This document shows, piece by piece, positions 32,284-42,700 of a stretch of 64,000 nucleotides of DNA (position 1 is the first letter of the stretch; each line of letters begins with the position of its first letter). The DNA is taken from assembly GCF_964019385.1 (NCBI RefSeq), contig NC_088655.1, positions 8,144,833 to 8,208,832 on the forward strand, written 5' to 3'. This stretch comes from Sycon ciliatum. Its lineage: Eukaryota; Porifera; Calcarea; Leucosolenida; Sycettidae. The position numbers were made by a program, and so were the translations under genes. A model generated the notes under the pieces. It was not told the DNA's origin, ran no database searches, and was given only the letters and a program-made list of their open reading frames with translations.

Positions 32284-32485
32284 TGATGTTGAAAAACGTA
32301 TTGACGTTTCGGGCCCTCACCCATCATCAGAACCATTTTCTGATGATGGGTGACTGGCCCGAAACGTCAATAATTTGTTCGACATCACTAATGAATGAAG
32401 TTGAAGACACCACTGCAGCTGTACTTATGGTTGATAAATATGGTGGTAAAACCATAAGACAGCTGCAGTGGTGTCTTCAACTTTA
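32284..32485. repeat. Two adjacent long hairpins
   Basis: Hairpin 1 has arms 32284-32332 and 32337-32388, with core TATTGACGTTTCGGGCC on one side and its complement on the other. Hairpin 2 has arms 32398-32432 and 32449-32483 (GTTGAAGACACCACTGCAGC and its complement). Both stems are almost perfect, with loops under 20 bases. Their sequences are unrelated to each other. Confidence 0.85.
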
Positions 32486-33511
32486 TTCTCCCGAGTCAAG
32501 CTCCGTATGAAGACATCCAAGAAGAAGATTGCCTGATGAGTCCAGCGGGGACGAAAAGTACGTCGCAATCGAGCTATGCTGTGTCATCTTCTATGTGCCA
32601 TGCGCTACTTGATGTACCAGCCTGCTATGTCAGATACCGCAAACCATGCATCAACTAGGCGCCAGGCGCGAACTGATGGTGGTGGTGGTGAGAAGGAGAG
32701 CTCTGTGCCAGAACTTTGCATCCTAGAGAGCGTGTGTGGGCAGGCGTGTGTTTACCGCCATATTGCCAGGTGTGTCTTTACCACCATATTTATCAATCAC
32801 TAATAGAATCATTTCATACAGCTCATGCGCTGAGTGAATAGCAAATGGATATAGCGGTTGTCAGTTGACAAACGCCCATTTTACAGATTATAGAAAACTA
32901 ACGTAAAACAACACCAATACCAACAGGAGTGATCAACACAAGTGTGAATTTTAAAAACCAAAGCAAGAGAAATCACGAATACATGTGCTAATGAAAAAAG
33001 AAGAGAGAGAAAAAGATTGACGAAGTAATAAACATAAACAGCGGTGCATTTCACCTAGAACTCCAGCTCCCTTCTACCCCTGTCTGATCCCCTTCGCTCA
33101 GCCTTAAATCTAGCTTGTATCTCCCAGTCATCATACCTTAAACGACTATCAGTTCTCTCCATCTTCCTAACCCACGGTGCACTGCTTTTTACTATTGTGT
33201 TATGTCACAATTATCTCAATCTCAAATTCTCCCCCTTATCGTTTGCAAATGTGCTTCCTTCTTGGATGCACATGCTCTTTTCTCCTACGTATCGGCACAC
33301 ATGAGTAACGATGAATCCGAGACCTTTGGTCGCAGGAGTTACTTTTGCCCTGCCCCCACTTCCATCCAATATGCCACCACCCCGCTTTGCAGCATCTGAT
33401 GGTTCTGTGGTATTCAGTGAAAATTAAATAAATAAATAAATAAAATAAAAACCACTACCGGCCAAGCTTGGCCAGACCAAACATTACATGTTACTTGAAC
33501 CATTTCTACCT
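32486..33511. other. Spacer with an (AAAT)n retroposon tail
   Basis: No gene recognised. At 33424-33452, (AAAT)n follows TGGTATTCAGTGAAAATTAA, the form of a LINE/SINE 3' tail on the plus strand. The region from about 33050 to 33424 may be its body. Confidence 0.4.
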
Positions 33512-34781
33512 AATAGACCAATCCCGAAAAGATTGTCTGGGTTCGTTAAAGGGAGCACGTTTGCAAGCCAGCTCGTGGGAAGTGCATCGTTTTGTATTCA
33601 GTTTGTGTGTGTCAGCTCATGGCGGAAGAGAGAGAGGCTTTTGCTCGCCGAGCTGAAGCTAAAGGATTTGATGGAGTCCTGCCAGCAGCTAGTCAAAGAA
33701 CTCTGGGTACATTAGGCAGACCCCGACGGAGTTTGGAGGCCAGCTACCTCTCGGTGAGGAGAGAAACATTCGCGTGGCGATCGACTTTCCGTAAAAAATA
33801 CTTGGTCCGCGTCAGCGATATTGTCGCCTATCTTTCGACAATTTGAACTTAGACTTTGGACAAACAACGAGTGCACTTGAGACGATAAAATTTGGTATGA
33901 TGGAAGGTAAGGTACAGAATGACAACTGGCCATGAGGAATTTATTGTCCAAGGAAGGGTTCATACTTTTTTTGGTCCTCCGCTTTCGCAAGCTCATCTCT
34001 CTTCCTCTCCGCTGCCTGGCTAGTTTCTAAAGGGAAGTCGACCGTGACGATCGCCTTCTCTATAGGACTTCGCGTGGACTGCCTGCGTGGTTTAAATCAG
34101 TCGCCGTTCTTTGCAAGATTTATTTTGAACGACGATGACTCGTACAGTACTTGCAAATCTCCACGATTCGCTGGATACTCTGAGCGTTGAGCTGGAGGTG
34201 AGGGAACTGCGATCTCAGCTTGGCGAGTGATCCCTGATGTGAGTGATCTCGGCCGTTTTGTAAAATCCCGGGAACTGATTCCGAGTAGCCGATTATTTTC
34301 TGGTACGTCGCGCTGCTGTTGCCTGCGCAGTGTGACAAGATAATCTATTTTGATGCGGTGCTGTATCAATCAGAATCACCAACATGTCGCTCTCGAAATC
34401 TAGCTAGACCTTTCAGGTACTCTTAAACTAACCAACTAACCAGAATTGGGATAAAATGGGCTGCCAAGTGAGCATTGGCGACATAATAACAAAGCTGAAA
34501 GGTAAGCGACAATATTGCTGACGCGGATCAAGTACAAGCTACATAGCGCCGACATACTGCAACAGGTACGATTTCAACTAACTTCTCGATCGCTGCTTCA
34601 CAAAGTTCAACTACCGGTATTTACAAATCCTGACTGTTGTAGTCTAAAGCTGAAGTCTCATCGCCCACCTTCAGGTAGCTTTTGGAGCTGACGGATTTCC
34701 CGACTAGGACTCCTTCAGCAAACTCTCGCAACATTACTACAGTGTATGCTGTGTTTCCGCACGCTCGTGTCGGCATGTCCC

Positions 34782-35126
34782 CTATACTGTACATGTACCG
34801 GAGGAGGAGCTTGACGACCTCCCCTGATTCCCGGTTTCCGAAATACTGCCGTCGTCTTCGTTGATGTCGCTGGTGACATTCTTCCTTTGCAGGGCATGCG
34901 CATAGTTGTCGTCCCTGTGGTAAAGATTATGTTGTCTTTCGAAATAGTTCTTCATCACGCTCGAGCGAATGATGTTTCTCATCATGAACTCATTCTGACG
35001 GTGTGACACGGTGATGGTCTTTGGCGGGGCACTGGCTTGGTGAAAACGCAATCTTCTTGTGCAATATAACAATGATCGGCTGCAGATGAGTACCGTCACT
35101 TCGTTGTTGGTCCTATAGGAGGACAC
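34782..35126 (-). CDS. Hypothetical C-terminal exon
   Basis: Seen: a strong acceptor CTGCCTCTTTCCTGGCAG ends at 35127. A 114-codon frame then runs to a stop at about 34782, including FMMRNIIRSSVMKNYFERQH and a polar tail rich in Asp/Ser (DINEDDGSISETG, then six serines). The composition is unlike the surrounding repeats. I recognise no family. It could be the last exon of a host gene or of a transposon. The strand agrees with the ankyrin gene, but the sequence gives no link to it. Confidence 0.3.
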   Translation of the reverse strand: MSSYRTNNEVTVLICSRSLLYCTRRLRFHQASAPPKTITVSHRQNEFMMRNIIRSSVMKNYFERQHNLYHRDDNYAHALQRKNVTSDINEDDGSISETGNQGRSSSSSSGTCTV

Positions 35127-35674
35127 CTGCCAGGAAAGAGGCAGGACTCATCGAAGACGAAGCGCTCGCAACAAATAATAGCACTCGAAATATCTCGGGA
35201 GATTTAGGGCCTATCGCTTTGAGCCACAGCGCTTACAGCCTTGCCTACTGCATCAAAGTGAGCTCTACATGTTTGTTGACCTCTTCACACTACACAGAAG
35301 AGCGAAACAAGGATTATGTCTTAGCATTTCAACTCCAACAGCCATTACCAGTGCGAGAGAGAAAACTACAAAGGGCTTTGCTTTCTGTCGCATCGTCTCT
35401 CTTGCATGCAACTAATGAGAAAGAAGCCTAGTTAGCCCATGTACGCGCATGCTGGTGGTGGAGTGCTGCGAGTGAGTGTCACGTGACCACCTCGTGATTA
35501 AGCCGCGTGCGCAGCGTGTGGCCTGGCAAAATTTTATGGTCAGTTGAGGCGGCGTCTAATACTTTGGAGACGTGTTTTGCTGAGCTGTCTTTGTGCGAAG
35601 GAGAGTTCTTTGCGTTTGCAGTCAAAGTTTTTTCTTCCTTCCGAGGTTTTCCCTTTTCTCCGTTAGTTGCTGAG

Positions 35675-36250
35675 ATGAGTACCCGACGTGTCGCGCCCCG
35701 CAGCGAGCTCCTCCTGCTGCTGCAGCACCCCCTGCTCCCCCGACCCGCAGCATGACTGCTCGAGCTCCTCCTGCTGCTGCAGCACCCCCTGCTCCGCAGC
35801 AATGCTGGCTCCGGCGCCCGGGTTTTTTCCTTGCCAAATTGCAACCCTCCAGGCCTTGATCGCCACATCGGTCCAGGCGGCTGTTGGAGCCGTCACCCTT
35901 GCAGCCACAGGTCAGGCGGGGTCGACACGCCGTCCGTCCCGCCCGGCTACCCCTGCCAACACCGCCGATCCTCGGGTGCAGGTGGAGGAGTCGCTTCCCA
36001 CAGGTACAGGTGTGTGTAGTAGTAGTTCCACACGTGTGCCTACTAGTGCTAGGCCCCCTACCCCTGTGGCTGCGTCGACTGTTGTAGACGGGCTGTCTCC
36101 CCCTAGTGGTGTGACTATCCATAGCTCTCATGTGCCTACTCCTAGTGTGAATATCTCCAGCAGTCTCGCATACAATGATTATGTGTGTAACCCTAGTGCT
36201 GTCAATGTCGGGTCCTGTAAGCCCTCGGTCACACTACAGCAAGTTTGAAG
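35675..36250 (+). pseudogene. Proline/alanine/serine-rich Gag-like ORF, split by a Harbinger element
   Basis: Seen: ATG 35675 (MSTRRVAPRSE), a 56-bp direct repeat (35703 and 35759) encoding APPAAAAPPAP-type sequence with a frame change, then a long frame with IATLQALIATSVQAAVGAVT and Pro/Ser/Thr-rich sequence to 36248. This resembles the start of a retroelement Gag. The frame runs straight into the TIR of the element beginning at 36221, so the natural end is displaced. A possible continuation with STYGEVLRGKYVELALFLTP lies just after that element (37075-37200). Confidence 0.4.
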
Positions 36251-37046
36251 CTGGACGCAGCGTCAAGCCGCAGCACTTGACGCAGTCGCGGGGTCACACA
36301 GTGTTTTGTTTTTGCAGCTCGTGACTGCCGCGGCCTGACGCATTTGTCAACGTGACAAAATCACCAGGGAAACTCAATGACGACATGGATTTCCACGGAA
36401 ACCGTCCTTTTGTTTATTATACAAAATAATTGTCAGACAAAATTTTCAAAATTTTCATTGATTTTTCATTATTACAAGAAGACGAAAGGTCCACATGTGC
36501 ACAATTGTTGTTGTTTCCTTCCGAATTATTTGAAGCCCTTTTCAGTTGTAGTGTCATGGATAAGCCAAGAAAAGTCCGCATCTCAGCTGTGTTTCTCCTG
36601 ACTTCGTCATAGTGGTTCTCCTTTTTTGGGGCTCTTGACGACAACACAACACTCACAAGTCAGCAGGCTCCAGTTGAGCGATGACCCACTCATACTACTG
36701 TCCTTTTTCAACATCATTTTCTTCTCAGAAAATGCCTCGCTCTTCCGCCAGGTTTGGAGAAGAGCAGCCTCGGCCTCGTAGGTCCACAGACTCATCTCGA
36801 AAAAAGAGGGAACAAAACAAACCTTGAAGAGACGAATGTCGAAAGACTGCTCAACTCAAGCAACTGCCTTAAAAGACACTGTTTTTTCGCCAAGCGTCAC
36901 TCCTATCAGCGGCAACACGGCCGATTTCCCCACGTCAGATGCAGCAGCGTCTGATGCTCAAATTTCCCGCGTCTGCGTCAGTTGCCATGGAAAGGCTCAT
37001 GATTCTGACGCTGACGCAGCATTTTTGCCGTAGTGTGACCGAGGCC
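36221..37046 (-). mobile_element. PIF/Harbinger-like element with Myb/SANT relic, 826 bp
   Basis: Seen: inverted ends GCCCTCGGTCACACTAC (left) and GGCCTCGGTCACACTAC (right, inward), flanked by TAA (36218-36220 and 37047-37049). On the minus strand near 36740-36795 is SLWTYEAEAALLQTWRKSEA, like the first helix of the Myb/SANT-type protein that Harbinger elements encode beside their transposase. Further frames (36417-36656) are shifted. Known: the SANT-like protein aids DNA binding and import of the PIF transposase. No DDE transposase is visible, so it is non-autonomous or internally deleted. Confidence 0.7.
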
Positions 37047-37049
37047 TAA

Positions 37050-37330
37050 TGGGCAACTGACCACGTGTCCTGCAGTACGTACGGCGAGGTGCTGCGCGGG
37101 AAATATGTGGAGCTTGCGTTGTTCCTCACTCCCCTTGCGGACGAGCCAGCCACGAAGCGAGTCCAGGTGTCAGAGGACAGTGGCCAGCTAGGGCTCTCCC
37201 CGTCCCTGTTATCCCGCCACAAGTAAAGCCGGCGGGCCGCTGGAGAAGCTCTGCATGCGAATGTTACGTGCGGCAGCCAGCCGGGATGCCTATCTTGTAA
37301 GTCAGTGAGCGGCTCTCGCAATTCAAACTA
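37050..37330 (+). pseudogene. Possible downstream part of the split Gag-like ORF
   Basis: After the Harbinger element a plus-strand frame reads STYGEVLRGKYVELALFLTP followed by about 35 residues up to a TAA near 37227. It is out of frame with the upstream part. The association is based only on position and composition. Confidence 0.3.
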
Positions 37331-37489
37331 GTGTGTGTATGCCTGCACGGGCATGGTATTACTGTGAGTAGCTAGCTCGTTGTGGATTGCGGGGAACGGG
37401 ATGCCATGGTTTCTAGGACTACTATCTTTTTTGGGGCGAACGGGCCTCCTATTGTGTCTGTATGTTGTGACGCCTGATGCCAGGCAGTC

Positions 37490-37745
37490 ATGTGAGCCCT
37501 CGGTGGGTGATTTGCTGGCCTCGGTAGCCGTTTGTGTTTGCCCTCGGCGGGCAAGATGATACTGGCCCTCAACGGGCGGTTTGCTGGCCGCGGCGGCCAT
37601 TTGAGCGCCCTCGGTGGGCAGTATGCTAGTTTAGCCCTCGGCGGGCGGTTTGCTGCCCTCGGCGGCCATTTGCGCGGCCTCGGTGGGCAGTAGGCTAGTT
37701 TAGCCCTTCGGGCGACCTCGGTGGGCAGTATGCTAGTTTAGCCCC
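37490..37745. repeat. Degenerate GC-rich minisatellite
   Basis: Irregular repeats of GCCCTCGGCGGGCGGTTTGC and CCTCGGTGGGCAGTATGCTA types, about 35-55 bp apart. Confidence 0.7.
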
Positions 37746-38334
37746 CGACGATGCTAGTTTCCTCCATGCATCTTTACTCAATCAATTATTATCAAAGAGC
37801 ATATTCTTGAATACTTGAATTGTCCAAAAGAAATCCTGGCAACCCCCAACCCAAGGTGTCTGTTGTATGTTTGTGCACGCCATAGTGAGCAGTACGTTGT
37901 GCGGGTGTCTGCGTGTCAGAGCATGGGTACGCCAGTGGCGTGTCCGTGCATGTGTTCGCTTGTGTCTGACTGCGTGGGTGCACGAGTGCCCAAGCTGGGC
38001 GTGCGGGTTCACTTGGAGGTGCTTGCATATTTACGGGTGCAGGGGCTAACCGTGTACTTACCCTCGCATTCACACACGAACTATCAAACACGTCCTGTGC
38101 CGCATGCTGATCAATTAGTGCCATATTTGCATTGTACAGTGCACTCTCAGTTGACATGCCCCCTTTCGAACCCAGACAATCTTTTCGGGATTGGTCTATT
38201 CTACCACTTTCTGTCTTCAGGATGCTGAGTCGAATGATTTTGGTCCGAGGAATTTGAGACGCTCTTTTCCTCCTTTATCCCCAATCGAACTCACGCTCTT
38301 CCACCGAAACTGGGTGACCCTATCAGAGGGGGAT

Positions 38335-38415
38335 TTTGGAAAGGGTTTGCTCCCACACTGGAGCTCGCGCTATTCCGACACTTGACTCCGGTGTGGGAGC
38401 AAACCCTTTCCCAAA
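38335..38415. repeat. 30-bp-stem hairpin
   Basis: GGAAAGGGTTTGCTCCCACA at 38338-38357 is repeated inverted at 38391-38410. The stem has about 30 pairs with two mismatches and a loop of about 22 bases. Confidence 0.85.
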
Positions 38416-39061
38416 AAAATCATCCCTGAAGTCGCAACCACTATTAAATAGAGGGGGATTTCTATGCAAAATGTCACTAAAAGCGCCATTTCGTTCTTAT
38501 GAGCACGGATGAACACGATTGGCCCATATGTTGTAGTCTTTTGGATGCAGAGTCGACTGGTATTGTTTCAAGAAGGCTACGATGCAGCGTTTGGCCCTTA
38601 TTCCAAAATAAAACACAGGTGAGTAAGCGATCACGTGCTGGTCCGTACACCAGTCACTTGGTCATCGTGCCTGCAGGCTACAACTTTTCTTCACACCAAG
38701 GTTCAACTCAAAGGTTTAAAGGGGGTTCAACTCGAGTGACAGGAACGCGCCCAAACAGGCTGTAAGTTGTAAGGAGCTTAGCTGCTCACTTCGCACCAGC
38801 TGTGTAAGCCATTGCCTGCCTGCTGGTTGTTTCACCTACTGCTTATTCTTCCAACCACAAACATCACATCGGAGAGGTCATTCAGTGCACTTCGCAGCCT
38901 GAAGACATTTATTTAATCCACACAAGACCGTGTCAATCATCTTTCTCCAAGTTATGAGAATTCGTATACATCTAGAGGTTATACCAATGATTTCATAGAG
39001 ATTTTCACAAGAGTTTGTTGCAAAGCGCATTTGATTGGTGCATTCCACCTCCAAAGCTCAC
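38416..39061. other. Intron-like spacer
   Basis: No gene. A weakly similar pair, GATGCTGAGTCGAATG (38221) and GATGCAGAGTCGACTG (38545), suggests degenerate repeat copies. Confidence 0.35.
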
Positions 39062-39166
39062 CTCATCTTGGACATTAACATCGACACCATGTTTTACCAG
39101 CAGCTCACACAGTGCTTTATGTCCACGGAACGCGCAGACATGTAGAAGTGATACTGGTTCGCTCTT
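39062..39166 (-). CDS. Ankyrin-repeat exon, host gene
   Basis: Seen: 105 bp, 35 codons, phase 0. On the minus strand the acceptor TATTGTAACCTAATAG and donor GTGAGC flank it. It encodes KSEPVSLLHVCAFRGHKALC then ELLVKHGVDVNVQDE: the ankyrin pattern with LLHVCA...GH...LLVKHGVDVN. It follows the exon at 48258-48380 after a 9.1-kb intron containing the satellite. It precedes the exon at 26631-26729 after 12.3 kb. The phase match and continuous repeat register support one gene. Confidence 0.8.
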
Positions 39167-39774
39167 CTATTAGGTTACAATAGCAGCAAACACACACATA
39201 CACACATACACATTATTACAATCACTTGCAAAGCATACAAGATCCAGATTTTTCCTTTCTATTGCAGCATAGTGCCATACACATGTACTCGAAGTACAAT
39301 TGACTTCTCCAAGAACACAGCATATCTCATCTTAGTGTGTGTGTCGTAGAGGACGGGGACATAGTAAATGCTGGGTGGAACTTGACACAAAATTCACAAT
39401 AATACTTGCATCAGTGGTGCCTATGAACTAAACTCATAGCCTCAGATTAGTGATACAATGAGCACATCACCCCAAGAGTGTGTAACTGACCACACAGCCT
39501 TTATCCAGTGCTGCTACGCCAAAACTTCACATCACACGTGGTTCAAAGGTTACGCTGGCAAGCAGTGCAAAGTGACCCGAGGAGAGTTGAACCCAAAACA
39601 GGGTTGGGTTCAACCCTCTATCTATCATGCATGGTGTGAACATACTGTGTGCAAGCTCGTCAAGTGATGTGAAGTCCTGCCATCTCATAACGTGTTACAA
39701 CAAAACTGCAGTAGCACACTCTTGGGGGTTGTGTACACTTGGGAGAACTAGAGTACCTTTTCCCTTATCGTTCA
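39167..39774. other. Intron, unique sequence before the satellite
   Basis: Short CA-rich patch at 39188-39212. No gene recognised. The frame at 39458-39667 lacks support. Confidence 0.45.
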
Positions 39775-42700
39775 CCTCTACTAAAGTATACCCACTGGCC
39801 AGTGGTTATGTTGTAGCTCTACTAAAGTATACCCACTGGCCCGTGGTTATGTTGTACCTCTACTAAAGTATACCCACTGGCCAGTGGTTATGTTGTACCT
39901 CTACTAAAGTATACCCACTGGCCAGTGGTTATGTTGTACCTCTACTAAAGTATACCCACTGGCCAGTGGTTATGTTGTACCTCTACTAAAGTATACCCAC
40001 TGGCCAGTGGTTATGTTGTAGCTCTACTAAAGTATACCCACTGGCCAGTGGTTATGTTGTACCTCTACTAAAGTATACCCACTGGCCAGTGGTTATGTTG
40101 TAGCTCTACTAAAGTATACCCACTGGCCAGTGGTTATGTTGTAGCTCTACTAAAGTATACCCACTGGCCAGTGGTTATGTTGTAGCTCTACTAAAGTATA
40201 CCCACTGGCCAGTGGTTATGTTGTACCTCTACTAAAGTATACCCACTGGCCAGTGGTTATGTTGTAGCTCTACTAAAGTATACCCACTGGCCAGTGGTTA
40301 TGTTGTAGCTCTACTAAAGTATACCCACTGGCCAGTGGTTATGTTGTAGCTCTACTAAAGTATACCCACTGGTCAGTGGTTATGTTGTAGCTCTACTAAA
40401 GTATACCCACTGGCCAGTGGTTATGTTGTACCTCTACTAAAGTATACCCACTGGCCAGTGGTTATGTTGCAGCTCTACTAAAGTATACCCACTGGCCAGT
40501 GGTTATGTTGTAGCTCTACTAAAGTATACCCACTGGCCAGTGGTTATGTTGTAGCTCTACTAAAGTATACCCACTGGCCAGTGGTTATGTTGTAGCTCTA
40601 CTAAAGTATACCCACTGGCCAGTGGTTATGTTGTAGCTCTACTAAAGTATACCCACTGGCCAGTGGTTATGTTGTAGCTCTACTAAAGTATACCCACTGG
40701 TCAGTGGTTATGTTGTAGCTCTACTAAAGTATACCCACTGGCCAGTGGTTATGTTGTAGCTCTACTAAAGTATACCCACTGGTCAGTGGTTATGTTGTAG
40801 CTCTACTAAAGTATACCCACTGGCCAGTGGTTATGTTGTAGCTCTACTAAAGTATACCCACTGGCCAGTGGTTATGTTGTAGCTCTACTAAAGTATACCC
40901 ACTGGTCAGTGGTTATGTTGTAGCTCTACGAAAGTATACCCACTGGCCAGTGGTTATGTTGTAGCTCTACTAAAGTATACCCACTGGCCAGTGGTTATGT
41001 TGTAGCTCTACTAAAGTATACCCACTGGCCAGTGGTTATGTTGTAGCTCTACTAAAGTATACCCACTGGCCAGTGGTTATGTTGTACCTCTACTAAAGTA
41101 TACCCACTGGCCAGTGGTTATGTTGTAGCTCTACTAAAGTATACCCACTGGTCAGTGGTTATGTTGTAGCTCTACTAAAGTATACCCACTGGCCAGTGGT
41201 TATGTTGTAGCTCTACTAAAGTATACCCACTGGCCAGTGGTTATGTTGTAGCTCTACTAAAGTATACCCACTGGTCAGTGGTTATGTTGTAGTTTACTAA
41301 AGTATACCCACTGGTCAGTGGTTATGTTGTAGCTCTACTAAAGTATACCCACTGGACAGTGGTTATGTTGTAGCTCTACTAAAGTATACCCACTGGTCAT
41401 TGGTTATGTTGTAGCTCTACTAAAGTATACCCACTGGCCAGTGGTTATGTTGTAGCTCTACTAAAGTATACCCACTGGCCAGTGGTTATGTTGTAGCTCT
41501 ACTAAAGTATACCCACTGGCCAGTGGTTATGTTGTAGCTCTACTAAAGTATACCCACTGGCCAGTGGTTATGTTGTAGCTCTACTAAAGTATACCCACTG
41601 GCCAGTGGTTATGTTGTAGCTCTACTAAAGTATACCCACTGGCCAGTGGTTATGTTGTACCTCTACTAAAGTATACCCACTGGCCAGTGGTTATGTTGTA
41701 GCTCTACTAAAGTATACCCACTGGCCAGTGGTTATGTTGTAGCTCTACTAAAGTATACCCACTGGCCAGTGGTTATGTTGTAGCTCTACTAAAGTATACC
41801 CACTGGCCAGTGGTTATGTTGTAGCTCTACTAAAGTATACCCACTGGCCAGTGGTTATGTTGTAGCTCTACTAAAGTATACCCACTGGCCAGTGGTTATG
41901 TTGTACCTCTACTAAAGTATACCCACTGGCCAGTGGTTATGTTGTAGCTCTACTAAAGTATACCCACTGGCCAGTGGTTATGTTGTAGCTCTACTAAAGT
42001 ATACCCACTGGCCAGTGGTTATGTTGTACCTCTACTAAAGTATACCCACTGGCCAGTGGTTATGTTGCAGCTCTACTAAAGTATACCCACTGGCCAGTGG
42101 TTATGTTGTAGCTCTACTAAAGTGTACCCACTGGCCAGTGGTTATGTTGTAGCTCTACTAAAGTATACCCACTGGCCAGTGGTTATGTTGTAGCTCTACT
42201 AAAGTATACCCACTGGCCAGTGGTTATGTTGTAGCTCTACTAAAGTATACCCACTGGTCAGTGGTTATGTTGTAGCTCTACTAAAGTATACCCACTGGCC
42301 AGTGGTTATGTTGTAGCTCTACTAAAGTATACCCACTGGCCAGTGGTTATGTTGTAGCTCTACTAAAGTATACCCACTGGTCAGTGGTTATGTTGTACCT
42401 CTACTAAAGTATACCCACTGGCCAGTGGTTATGTTGTAGCTCTACTAAAGTATACCCACTGGTCAGTGGTTATGTTGTAGCTCTACTAAAGTATACCCAC
42501 TGGCCAGTGGTTATGTTGTAGCTCTACTAAAGTATACCCACTGGCCAGTGGTTATGTTGTAGCTCTACTAAAGTATACCCACTGGTCAGTGGTTATGTTG
42601 TAGCTCTACGAAAGTATACCCACTGGCCAGTGGTTATGTTGTAGCTCTACTAAAGTATACCCACTGGCCAGTGGTTATGTTGTAGCTCTACTAAAGTATA

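Larger units (their letters stand above)
33512..38200. mobile_element. Candidate 4.7-kb DNA element with 34-bp perfect inverted ends
   Basis: Seen: AATAGACCAATCCCGAAAAG (and 14 further bases) at 33512-33545 is repeated, perfectly inverted, at 38167-38200. The flanks both contain TTCTACC (33504-33510; 38199-38205, overlapping the end by two bases). Inside lie a hypothetical C-terminal exon (34782-35126), a Gag-like ORF (35675 on) and a Harbinger element (36221-37046). No transposase was recognised. It may instead be two independent copies of a small repeat. Confidence 0.4.

Noticed and set aside
33619-33846. ATG ORF MAEEREAFARRAEAKGFDGV as a small gene
   Set aside because: It starts well and has a GTGAGG donor-like site, but no homology, partner exon or promoter was recognised.
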